Shown here: piece after piece, positions 34,519 to 45,930 of the stretch
Layout of the letters: each line of letters starts with the position of its first letter
Numbering within the stretch: position 1 is the stretch's first letter
NCBI RefSeq assembly: GCF_000801105.2
Contig: NC_079513.1
Location: forward strand, 25,713,640-25,777,639
DNA: 64,000 nt
Direction of reading: 5' to 3'
Source: Raphanus sativus
Taxonomy: Eukaryota > Streptophyta > Magnoliopsida > Brassicales > Brassicaceae
Position numbers and translations under genes: made by a program
Notes under the pieces: generated by a model
Seen by the model: only the letters and a program-made list of their open reading frames with translations
Databases searched by the model: none
What the model was told of the DNA's origin: nothing

Positions 34519-36927
34519 ATGGAGAAGAACGACAAGGACCCTGACCTTCTTCATGATGATGAACAAAAGGACGAATCTAAGGAAGAGGAGAAAGAACACA
34601 TCGTTTCAGATGCTAATCTCCCAAATGATTCCCATGATCATCAAGATGGTATTAACAAAGAGAATGTCGATGTTGGTAATGCCGAGACAGATCACAACCA
34701 AGGAGGAGACAATGCCGACGACAAGGTTAACTCACCATTAGGACAAGAAGAAGCACCACCACCACCACCAGAGATTCCTCAAACCATCGAGTCCTTATCC
34801 GAAGAACTCGACCAGCTTCTCTCGAGTCTCTCTCTTCACAAAGAGGAACACAAAGACGTCGTCACCCAGGAGGAGAAAGAAGGAGAGGATGGTAATTATT
34901 TTCAGATCCCACAGTTCGTCGGCAAGTTCTTGGATCTCTTCGAGGACAAACTCTCCAAACACGACTCTGCTGGCGACCCTAAAACGACGACGTGGTACCA
35001 AGATCCAGTGGAGGTGTCTTCCCTTCTCGAAGCTGTGGATCGTGTCTCAAAGCTCATGGAGCTGTTGCTCAACACCAAGTCTTGTTTGGACCATCACGAG
35101 TCCTTGATCAACCACGCTGGATCGATCCAGCAGCGTGCAATGGCATTCTTGGAAGACGAGTTCCGTCTCCTTCTAGAAGAGTCCGTGATCAAAGAGCCTC
35201 AGGTGGTCACGGACGACAACAGCAACGGTCAACAAGACCACCACAACGACTCCCAAGATCAGGACCAGGTAAACAGAGCCGGATTTGGACATAGGCTAGT
35301 GCAGTATATAGTTTGCTTTTGAGTTTTGCTAGAAGGGAAAAAGTTAAGCTTTGATTTCTTTTTAGAACAGTAACGCGTGATGTAACAAAGTCTTTTTCTT
35401 CTGAATTAAATTTAACATTCAACTCTAAAAAAAATATATATATATATTGGTCTAGGTCTCTAAAATTTTTGGAGGTTTTCTACATGTGCATAGACTCTCA
35501 AATTAAATTAAGACAACAATATGTTTTTATAAACTCCCATAATCTCAGTTCCGACCCTGCAGGTAAACGTTCCGGAGGAAGGCGGGGATAAGGAGATTGA
35601 ATACCCTGGCTACTCGGAGGAGGTGGTTGTGTTGCTGAGGAAGATAGTTGAGAAGATGAAAGGAGCAGGGTACGGATGTGAGTGCAGAGAGGCTTACTTG
35701 GTAGGGAGGAGGAACATCTTGATGCGTACGTTGAAACAGGAGTGCGAGTTTGAGAAAGTGAGCATAGACGAGGTGCAGAAGATGAGCTGGGGAGAGCTGG
35801 AGAGAGAGATACCTATATGGAACAAGACCGTCAAGAACTGCTCTTCCCTCTTCTTCCCTGGAGAGCTCAAACTCGCCGAGAAGATCTTCCCAGAGGATAA
35901 AGGAAGCTTGTTCTGCCTTGTGACGCACGGGTTAGCCATCCAGTTCTTGGGCTTCTCAGAGGCCGTGGCCATGACCAGACGGTCCACTGAGAAGCTCTTC
36001 AAGATTCTTGACATCTACGAGACTCTCAGAGACGGTTTCTCAGCCATGGAGGAGCTCTTCCCTGAGGAGCTCTGCGGCGAGCTGAGAAGCGAGGTGACCA
36101 CCGCTCGCTCCCGCTTAGGAGAGAGTGCTATCAACATATTCTCTGATCTCGAGAACTCAATCAAATCGGATTCTAGCAAGACCCCTGTGCCCGGAGGCGC
36201 GGTGCATCCTCTGACTAGGTACACAATGAACTACCTCAAGTACTCGTGCGAGTACAAAGACACGTTGGAGAAAGTGTTCAAGTCTCACTCGAAGATGGAG
36301 GAGGAGGAGGAGGAGTCTAACACGGAGAGAGCCTTCGCGAACCAGCTGATGAGGATCATGGACTCACTAGACGGGAACATGGAGGCGAAGTCGAAGCTGT
36401 ACAAAGACGTACCGTTGAGCTGCATCTTCATGATGAACAACGGGAGATACATAGTGCAGAAGATCAAAGGATCGGCAGAGATACACGAGGTGATGGGAGA
36501 CACGTGGTGCAGGAAGAGGTCGTCTGAGCTGAGGACTTATCACAAGAACTACCAGAGAGAGACGTGGGGGAAGCTGCTTGGGTTCTTAGGGCACGAAGGG
36601 CTCATGCATAACAACAAGATAGTGAAGCCTAATCTCAAAGAGAGGTTCAAGAGCTTCAACGCGACGTTTGACGAGATACACAAGACGCAGACCACGTGGG
36701 TGGTTAACGACGAGCAGCTTCAGAGCGAGCTGAGAGTCTCTATAACCGCGGTGATGATACCTGCTTACAGAGCCTTCATGGCTAGGTTTGGACAGTACTT
36801 GGATCCTGGTCGTCAGACAGAGAAGTATGTCAAGTACCAGCCTGAGGACATAGAGGATCTCATCGACCAGCTCTTTGAAGGCAACACTTCCTCCTCTTCA
36901 ACCGCCACCGCCAAGCGAAGAACGTAG
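34519..36927 (+). CDS. EXO70C2: Exocyst subunit EXO70C2 (At5g13990 orthologue)
   Basis: Two exons, 34519-35268 and 35563-36927, give 704 residues in phase 0. The N-terminal ~110 residues are highly acidic and low-complexity (Asp/Glu/His, a Pro run). Next comes the coiled-coil-prone Exo70 N-terminal region (IESLSEELDQLLSSLSL). The conserved Exo70 C-terminal domain follows (YTMNYLKYSCEYKDTLE; LSCIFMMNNGRYIVQKIKGS; ERFKSFNATFDEIHKTQTTW). EXO70 proteins help tether secretory vesicles; Arabidopsis EXO70C2 modulates pollen-tube growth. The single intron is bounded by the same 9-base string, CAGGTAAAC, at both ends, and the intron contains in-frame stops. It is convergent with the alpha-mannosidase gene, 230 bases apart. 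Confidence 0.93.
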
Positions 36928-37157
36928 CTACTTCTCTCTCTTTCTTTCTTGTTTTGCAAGCAACGCTTTCTTCTTATGAATAAAAAAATCGATGTAATTC
37001 TTTTGTTGTTAGCATGATGGTTAAGTTATTATGTGAACTCAACTTCACCTTTTTATTAACTTACTAAACGTCTAAAGTATAAATACAAGAGGAACGAGAG
37101 ATATGAGACTCTTTATTCTTGAAAACTTACTTATTTATTTAGGCTTTTGCTTGAGCC

Positions 37158-40100
37158 TCAAGCATCGAATCTGTAGATGTGAGAGTGGGAAGGTGGACGC
37201 TCCAAGCGGATCAATACTGTCCTAATCTCCATAGGGTAAAGCTCCATCACTAGCTTTCTTGGATCTATTTCTCTCCCTCTCTTCACATTCTTCATTTCTT
37301 CATTAGATCCTTCGCCTTCTACTTTCCACACCAACCTCTTCTTCTCCATTACGCTTCTTTCTTGGTTTGCTGATAGGCTCATCTCAGTCACTTTCTCTAT
37401 CTGTAACACACGTTTTTTTTCTCTTCATTATCTTCCACCTCAAAACAACACCATCTTTTTAAAAAAAAATGTTTGTTACCTTTTTTCCGGGGAAAAGCTT
37501 CTTCAGTTCCACACTTGCCACTCCTGAAAGATCTTTATCCTCTCCCACCTGATTCCACAAACCTCAAAATGCATACTACTACCAAACCAACAGACAGAAC
37601 TGGTTATTAGTTATTAAATACCTCATAAAGATGAGCTAGACGCAGGAGCACGTTCCCATCATCAAGTTCCTGAAACCATCTCAACCAAAAACCAATTGTG
37701 AACAGAAAGTTATCAACTCAGCTCTTTAAAACGATCTTATCACTTCTGAGTCCTACAAAAGTGGCACCTGCAGGGTCAGAAGTGCGACATTGTCTGGCAA
37801 ACTGTAGGATGAATCAATCCCAGAGAATGATGCTGCACCAAAACTCATTGGCTTCCCATCATCCTGAAACAGTTTAACATACGTTGTATAAATGCTTTGG
37901 GTCAATTAAATAGTAGCATTCTGGTTATTCATTTTACTCTTGTTTTCTCACATGTTGAGCAAAGGCTAAGAGGAGTGGCGAGTAGATCTCTTGTCCGAAA
38001 GTTCTTCGCCATTTTGCACCTTCTCCAGATGGATCGATTCTATAGTAATATTTTCCTTGGATCTGTAATAAATTTCGGAACCTGCATATACTTAGACCAG
38101 GAGAAACAGAGTGTTCTTAAAGTGCATAATTTTAATTTGTGTATGTCCTTACAGTTAGTCCAGTACACTTGTTTTGAACACACACTGTCTCGTTTAGATT
38201 CTCCGCTACACCTCTGGAGTCATCAAGGAGCAGTCTCCTGTGATTTGAGGTGATACTCTGATTAGAGCTAGGGAGAGAAGGGTAGTAATGGAAATTTTGA
38301 TATTGATGACTATGCTCAATACCTATGAAGCATAAGCTCAACTTGTCCGTCCACAATGCTGGACCCTCCAATCGCTCTGTCCACCATCACTGAGAACTCC
38401 TTCTGACTGTCTTGCAGGTATATTCCATGGTTTATCTGAGAAGAATATAGAATTTACATTCAACTGATCATTTGCAGAGAGCTGTAAACTGCTGGATCAA
38501 TGTCAGTGATCTCCATACCGGGTAATAGTTTCCTGCAACAGGTTGGTTGACTTCTAGCTTCCAGTCTGACCGATAATCACGGATCTGCAATACAAGGTTT
38601 TAGTTTATTAAGCTGATGAGATAAAAGGTGTTACAAGAGAAAATGGACATCATACCCTTTTGATATAATCACGGCCACTTGAATCTGTGTAGAAAGTCTT
38701 GTCACTTTTCAGGGAACTTGAGATCTGGGTTACGACTTCTTTGCCAACTCCATCTTTAATCGGTATATTACCAACCTAACGTACCCAGATAATGCTAAAA
38801 GCCGTTACAATGGGAATATAAGACATGAAAGAATTGGTAAAGGGACTAGTTAATGTATGAGGCTCACAATAAATTCAACTTCCACATGCTCCTTGCCCTT
38901 GTAAACTCTAGTGACCTACAGATAAAATTATAGTCAGACAGTATAAGAATCTACAAATCTGCACTTCCGCAAGAGTCTGTAAATGCAGACAATTTAGTGT
39001 GGAAAGAGACCAAACTGAGAGCGTAGCTTACCTGAGAGATCCACGGATTTATCTGTTGATGAACTTCATCTACCAGTGGTCCACGTATAACAGTCAAAGG
39101 AACCTGAAACTTAAGATAATAGTTAACAACGAATCTATTTTCTTTTCTATGATTCATTTAAAGATCAATATCTTTTAGAAGTGAGTATTAAACCTGTCCT
39201 TCTGGCTTGATGGGGAATGTGCCATTTGGACGGAAGACATACGCACCCGAGTTCTAGTTGTTGCAAACCAGACGAGAAGACCAGAGACACATGGAGTAAG
39301 TGTACTGAGTACTGAACTTTAGTGTGGAAAATATAAGAAAATAAAAATATATCCGCTTACCTGAGGTTCTTTGTCATTTGTTCCATTGTACGAAGAGTAG
39401 TAGCTAAATGTCTGTTTTAGCGGTTCTGTCATCTTTACAAGATAAAAAGAGATTTATAAGCAACTTTTAAGGATCATTGCCGTAATCTTTAAAAGAATAA
39501 CAACATACCGAGGTTCTGCTGTTAAAATAATTGATTGCTTTCCCTTGACCAGTGGAGAAACTAAGCTTTAGATGCTCATGACCAACGTCAACAGTTGACT
39601 GTTCGCCTTTTTGGTATCTGGAGACATGTGATTTGCTAGAATATCCACCTAAATTTGGAACAAAAAGTAACAGTAATCAAGGTCAAAATCTTGTTCCATT
39701 AAACCAAATGGATATGTACATTGTACCTGATTTCTTAGCAGTGGAGATAGTGTAAGTGGTGAAACCAAGAGGAGGCACAGAGGCCGAAAACACAAGCCAA
39801 TACTTAGGCACCTGTGTAGGGGCATGACCTAAGTATGCCTCCACATGGTAGCTCCTTAAGGCCGCATATTCATCGGTGAATGGAACGAGTTGAGACTCAA
39901 CCTCGTGTCCCTCAGAGTCATGCACCGCAATGTCTCCGTCCACAACCTATCAAAGATCCGTCATATAGTCGTTCACACATACAGTGATTTTTAACGAACA
40001 AGAACTTGATTGACTCACAGGAAGTCGGACAATGTCCACTCGCTTCCATCCAAGTGGGTTATAAGCCAATACGGTCTGCAAAGTAGAAGAAGAAGTGCAA

Positions 40101-42601
40101 GTCAGGAAGAAGGCACAGATGGCTATAATAGATGAGCTTAAAACTGAGAGGAACAATCATTTTCTGTTTACCAAGCTTTTCCCCTCTGATAAGTTGATTT
40201 CGCTTGCAGGGCAGTAACTTATGTTCAGCAGCAAACACTGAAAGAAGAAAGGCCAAGCTATTAGTATAGGGTACCTTTTATCAAACGGATGAAATGTAAG
40301 CCTTCACAATGTATTGATAAGACTCTTGTGAGAAAAAGGTATCAGCAAGGAGGTTACTTTTACCTGTTGGATGGTAGTAGGGTCTAGTTTAGTCAAATGA
40401 GCAAGAGAGGTGGCAACCACACTCTCAGCCTGCAAAGTCAAGAAATCTTATTGACATGAATACAGTATAGAGAAAACAGGCTATTAGAGAATCACAATTT
40501 TACAGAAATATTTGACACACTACCTCCACATAGCCTATTGCTAGTCTTTTAGCATAATCATCAGCCACATGCTGCTTCGATGTACCAGAAACAGCGTCAT
40601 GATGCTGCGCAATTGCCAGGGCATCTGCTAGCGAATCAGTATTCGGACCCTTCTCACTTCTCCCTTTGAAAAACTCCAGCTGCCTTGCCGCCTAAACTCC
40701 CCAAGTTACACACATGAATAAACATTACAACTTCAGACAAGAGTATTATTTGGAGAATGGAAGAGCAAATACCAAGTAGTAGCCACTCATCACTCTGACA
40801 TAACGCTTAAGTGCTGGCCTACTTGTAAAATATCCAGTCCAGTAAGCGTTTATACGGTCTGCATAACTGAAGTAAAAAGATTGGTTCAGTCTCTAAGCAG
40901 AACCTGGTTCAAGGAGTTAGACAATTTAAGAACCAAACTCACGGGAAATAGTCCTCTGTTTTTAGGGGCCAAGCCTCATTCGCTGCGTGTTTTGCATCTG
41001 TGTATATGGAAGGAGTAGAGTAGAGAGCATTGATACGCCCATCCTGCAATAATTAAACAGTCCACGAGTTAGAAACATCTGGAGACATGAAAAGAGGAAC
41101 TTAACATCTCTTTGGATGAACTTACGAGGTTAACATAATGAAGAAGCTTGTCCATTTGTCGAAACCAGGTGTGTGCATACTGGTACCTGAAATCTGTTCC
41201 CATGGTGAACATGATGTGATTTGTTCGAGTAATGTTGGCCTGCAGACACCAAGAAACATGTCACGAAAACGTAAAACCAATTAGAAAAAAGGAACATTCT
41301 CCAAATCTTACCTGATCTAAAGCTGCAGATACAAAGGCATTGACTCGCTCTTGAACATTGTAATCAAACAGGTCTGGATCATCCTTCACGGATTAAGAGC
41401 CAATCTTATCATAAGAAACAGAATATATACAAGAAGAAAAATAGTAATCAGCTGCCAAGGACAAGGAAAATACTTGGACAACAGGGGAATCATCGGTGAT
41501 TTCATAGTAGAAGCCACCAGGTGGAGGTTCGTAGTTCTTAGGGAAAGCACCAGCAAAAATCTGTGAAGAAGAACCGAGACTCTTGGAGCCTCGCCAGATA
41601 ACTTCAAGACTCTTGTCTCCTTTACGCTTCTCCCTGTCTTGGTAATCTATCCGACCAAAGAAGACCGAGTCGAATCCAACCTGCGTTAAAAATCAGTAAA
41701 CAAACATCTTCACACCTCTAGATCGAGAAGAAATAAACACAGAAGGTTCCAAAAGAGGGAGCTTCTTACTTCTGCGCCTAGCAAGTAAGCCTGCACTGCA
41801 GAATGTCCAAACGGATCAATCTGCCAACCGATTCTTGGAGTCACATTGAACTCTCTGATAATGAACCGGTGCCCCAGAGTCGTCTGATCAATCATGTCTA
41901 TATAGTGTGGTGCTGCTTCATCGTGCATACACATACCACCATTTCTGCAGGAGAGGGCAATGTTAACTTATTACAAGAAGACAGAAACAAGTGTGATATA
42001 TATACAGAGCAAGCTGAAGAAACACAACACATACATATGCTCTAGCTGTCCTGAGCGTATAAGTCCTTTCACAATGTTTTTGATCTCCTCACTTTGTTCT
42101 CTCCACCATCGCTGAAAAAACGCCTGCATTCATCACAACAAAAGTAGCCATCATTCAAGATTGTGAATTTGCCTAAATCTTCAATCTTCATTGCTAAGCC
42201 TAGACAACAAAAGCTAACAACTCTTATAATTTCACCTGTTCAACATAAATGAATCTGCGATTCTTATCAGCCAGCAGCGCAGGAACAATTGAATCCAGCA
42301 CATTTTGAACACAAGCAACCTAAGAGCAAAAAAACAAGGTAAGTGTACAACAGAATCTGATCCATAAGAATCAGATAAAAGAAAAGCAGTTGACCTGGAT
42401 AGAGTTGTTAGAGCCGACATAGTACTGGTCAACGGTTTTGAGCCAACCAACATCATCGTGGGAATGAGGAACCACATGGACATTAAGTTTACCAGGGACC
42501 ATGGTATGTGAAGTATTGTAGACCATGTACCTCGATTCAATGCTTGAGAAGATTCCCAGAAACAAAACAACCCAACACAGAAACTTGGAAGGAAGATCCA
42601 T
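37158..42601 (-). CDS. GH38 class II alpha-mannosidase (At5g13980 orthologue)
   Basis: A long minus-strand gene with many small exons (roughly 28-30, not all resolved by me) from ATG 42599-42601 to TGA 37158-37160. Residues 1-24 form a signal peptide (WVVLFLGIFSS). The first exon holds the GH38 zinc-binding motif HSHDDVGW (H48, D50). A later exon at about 41769-41944 holds IGWQIDPFGHSAVQAYLL with the predicted nucleophile Asp. The C-terminal exon ends LERPPSHSHIYRFDA. GH38 enzymes of this type trim alpha-mannose from N-glycans in the vacuole or apoplast. Exons I checked keep frame and GT-AG sites, so I consider it intact. The full exon list is unverified. Confidence 0.88.
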
Positions 42602-43514
42602 CCTCTCGAACTGTGTTCAGTCAACTCAGTTAGAGTGACGATGAAGAAGAAAAAGAGTTTGCCCTTTAAAACCCTCGAAGCTAATCTTTTTGTTTCCTAG
42701 AGTGTTGTCCTTTTTTTTATCGTGTTCTTTAATAATTCACGTTGCTCTACTTTAATAATGTGGTCCTTATCCATATAGAAACCTAACCTTAGAAGGGAGG
42801 TTACGCTCCAACAAACACATCATCATATATCAAACAAAATCATCCCAGAAAACGACATTATTCTGCAGCTTGCATCTGCCTATGATTCAATATTGCAGCA
42901 GCGAGCACGCGAACGCGTGGAACTAACTTTATGTTAAAAAGGCCCAACCTACAAATAAGCCCACTATGTTAACTGGGTTTCAATCTAGCCTTTTTACTGG
43001 AGACATACTGAAGACAAAGTGGCACTGCTACACAAACGATGTGAATCAGCGTAAGCACTAAGCAGACAAGTGGGAAGGAGTAGAGTCGAATATACTTAGG
43101 TTAACACAAGGAATAGACAGATACAAGTTCTAAAACCATCAATAGATTATAGATATAAGGTTTATACACTCTTGGCCTTATAAGTTATATGCCACTGACA
43201 TAGGCAGCAATAGTTAATGTACGCTGCAGAAGAATAATACTTTAATAAGTCCCTAAAACAACATTGTTAGCATCTTTATAGGTATATTTGAACACATCTT
43301 ACAACAATATAATAAAAGGAATAAAAGGAAAAAGCGACTAAAGATGTGTATCTCGAGTATTCTTTAAGAAGTGTTTTGCTGAAATTATTAGGTGACTTGG
43401 CTTAATTTCATTGATTCTGTTTTTTGGAAAATGAATTAAAATTTCATTCCTCCGGCAAAATCGATATCTCTCCTCCTGCGATCATATTTCTTTTTCCTTG
43501 ATTTTCTCGGCGGC
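42602..43514. other. Upstream region of alpha-mannosidase
   Basis: No gene recognised. Arabidopsis At5g13970 would be expected between here and SUVH4 but is not seen; instead a set of gene fragments follows. Confidence 0.5.
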
Positions 43515-43940
43515 GTGAGCAAAAGGGACGGGGTCAAGAACAAACAAGCCCATAAGAATCTCAGATCCATGACTTTAGGCGACCTCTGCTTCTTCTACCA
43601 CTCCGGTACGAAATCGAGGTGCGTCGTGGGTGTGGTGGAGGTTGCTCGCGAATGGTACGAAGATGACGATGACGAAGGAGAAGGAGAAGGAGCGGTCGAC
43701 GTCAAAGCTGTCGGAGAGATGAGGAGATTTGTTGATTTGAAGGAGATGAAAGGAGACAAAGGGATTAAGGATTTCGTTTTGTTCAGACAGCCGAGGTTGT
43801 CTGTTGTTCCAGTGGAAGTTGATGTTTGGCAAAAGATTTGTGAATTGGGAGATGGGTTTTCTGGAGATGGTGATGGTAAGGAAGATCGTGACTCGCTCTT
43901 CATTGTATCTTTGATTAGGTCTCTTCGATGCTCTGCTTAA
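43515..43940 (+). pseudogene. 5'-truncated EVE-domain (THYN1-like) gene fragment
   Basis: An open frame of about 140 codons reads SKRDGVKNKQAHKNL, MTLGDLCFFYHSGTKSRCVV, GVVEVAREWYEDDDD and VLFRQPRLSVVPVEVDVW, ending with a stop at 43938-43940. This is the EVE fold of thymocyte nuclear protein 1-like proteins. The family's N-terminal strand (YWLLKTEP..WSW) is missing. There is no upstream in-frame ATG; the first is internal at 43569. The usual Trp in SKWDGV is Arg here. It is therefore a fragment; whether it is transcribed is unknown. It stands next to RRM and eS7 fragments in the same orientation. Confidence 0.75.
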
Positions 43941-44236
43941 TCTGATTTCCCTTTTCCTGATTGCCACTTCCGTTGAATTTTGTAAATGGTTCTTTCTGGG
44001 ATTTGTCTATTAGTTGAGATTATATCATTGATTTGATTGTTTCTGTAATGCTCTGTTTACTAGTTGATAAAATTTGATTTTAGAAGAGATGGTCTTAAAC
44101 GTCCACTTTAAAGTTTGAAACTTTTACATGTTTTGCGGCAGATCGTATGAGCTTCTTCTTTCTTCTTTATGTCAGTTTCAGGGATTGGTTGTGTTACTGG
44201 CACTAAAAATCTGGGAGGTTTTGTTTTTGTTTGCAG

Positions 44237-44532
44237 GCATCTCTTTCTCAAACACAGAAGAAACATTAACACAAGCTTTTTCTCAATATGGTCGTCTTCT
44301 TGGTGGTAAGTCTAGTAATCTCAACACTAATCTTTTTATTTACATATCTTTATTTATTTATTTTTTGTCTTCTACTACACCGTTTTTGTTGCTTCAGTGA
44401 ATGTTGTGATGGACAAAATCAGATGCAGACCAAAAGAGTTTGCTTATGTCAAATTCTCTTCCAAAGAAGAAGCCGACGAAGCTTTATTACAACTTAACGG
44501 ACAGGTACTTTCCCCATCTCTATTAGCCTGGG

Positions 44533-44575
<43 letters not shown>

Positions 44576-44791
44576 ATGAATGTTTTGTGGTGGAACATTA
44601 GAATAAGATATATATATATATGCTAGAGAATGGAACTATTTGTTGTTGAATAATATAAATCTCATCAACTCTTTGATACTGGTTATGTTTTTGAAAATCT
44701 TGTTATTTGGACCACAGTTGGTAGATAGGCGGGTGGTGGTCATGCTAAGTCCGGAGGAGGAGGAGGAGATCCTAGTAAACCTCAGCCTGTA
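44237..44791 (+). pseudogene. Fragment of an organelle-type RRM RNA-binding protein gene
   Basis: Three exons with intact GT-AG introns (44237-44305, 44398-44504, 44718-44791). They encode GISFSNTEETLTQAFSQYGR, LLGVNVVMDKIRCRP, KEFAYVKFSSKEEADEALLQ and LNGQLVDRRVVVM, then a Glu run and a stop. This is most of one RRM, with RNP1-like KEFAYVKF, but no start codon or targeting sequence. Retained introns show copying at the DNA level. An AT microsatellite fills part of the second intron (about 44536-44572). Confidence 0.7.
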
Positions 44792-44860
44792 AAGTTTCTT
44801 TCTCTTTCTTTGTCTAGCTATATCTTCTCTTTCTCGATCCATCTTCACACATTACTCTCT

Positions 44861-45111
44861 GGAAAACGTACTCGTTACCGTCTTGATGGTTCCAAGATCA
44901 TGAAGGTATCTCTATATCCTTTACGAGAATATTATCAGATTCTCTTTCTATGAATGAATCCGCTAAGCTCTTGAATTATTATTACTTCACACAGGTCTAT
45001 TTGGAGGCCAAGGAAAGGAACAACACAGAGTACAAGCTCGAGACTATGATGGGTGTGTACCGGAAACTTACTGGAAAGGATGTCACTTTCGAGTACCCTG
45101 TTGAAGCTTGA
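44861..45111 (+). pseudogene. 3' fragment of a ribosomal protein eS7 (RPS7) gene
   Basis: Two exons (44861-44905, 44995-45111) with a GT-AG intron encode [53 protein letters not shown] and a stop. This is the C-terminal quarter of cytosolic ribosomal protein eS7. All upstream eS7 exons are missing. It directly follows the RRM fragment. Confidence 0.8.
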
Positions 45112-45930
45112 AGATGTTGATGACGCTGAAGAATTTCATCAGGATAGAGCTTTTGATTCTGTTTTGTGGTGTTTAGGATGAAGTACACTCTGTTTTGATT
45201 CTGTTTTGTTAATCAAACTAATAACGAGAAATGGATTCAGACACTACATGTTGTAAAAAGATCTTTACTGATGCAAAAATATTTTGTTGTTATCTCACCG
45301 GTAACATTAGTTTAGTTACCGTATGATTCTTCCAATTGCATAACTGATCTCAGTGAGTGGCTGTTATGTATTTAATCAAGGTTTTAAAAACTTTGTATTT
45401 ATTAAATTTGGATAGCTTCCAAAAAATTAATAAGGTTTTTAAACTTTGTATTCATTAAATAAAATGTTTGTGTACTTTAATTAATATGTTTGTTTCTTTT
45501 TATGTTTTTCATTTATATCTTTTATTTTTTTTTCATAATAATTTGAAATTGTATTTTGGGTATTTTTTTATTTTCAAGTAAAATTTAGTATTACTTTTTT
45601 ATGTTTTCAATTTAAAAATTATTTTTAATGTTTTAAAATTATTATATGTTTTAACATTATTAAATTATATAATTATTAAGATACAAGTTCTATATCCTTC
45701 CACTTATCCCACTACTAAATATTACTAAACTTCACTTCTTACATTATTTTATTAATTTTTTACACCTAAACTATATCCCCTCACTTATCCCATTAAAGAT
45801 GCTCTTACGGGGATCCGCTAGGGAGATAGTTTTGTTCATGTACTCCCCAAAAATATGTTCATGTAGTCTTTATGATTTTCATACTACAAAGTATGTTACC
45901 AATAGCAAATACAGATTCTTCTACTCCTTG
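45112..45930. other. AT-rich, repeat-like interval downstream of SUVH4
   Basis: A 29-30 bp word (aaggtttt, aactttgtatt, attaaat) is duplicated at about 45378 and 45433. The stretch ending cacttatcccattaaagatg, then ctctta near 45806, looks like a Brassicaceae non-autonomous transposon end. A micro-insertion follows at 45833-45865. Confidence 0.5.
45833..45865 (+). repeat. Micro-insertion between 10-bp direct repeats
   Basis: tgttcatgta occurs at 45833-45842 and 45856-45865. The 13-base insert is ctccccaaaaata. Confidence 0.65.

Noticed and set aside
34553..35294. Other-frame open frames over EXO70C2 exon 1
   Set aside because: Shadows of the real coding frame, rich in Met/Thr or Arg with no domain.
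35545..36224. Minus-strand open frames over EXO70C2 exon 2
   Set aside because: Shadows of a GC-rich coding exon.
43267..45806. agcatcttta / taaagatgct as terminal inverted repeats of one Pack-type element
   Set aside because: Only 10 bases match and no target-site duplication is visible, so I do not annotate element borders.
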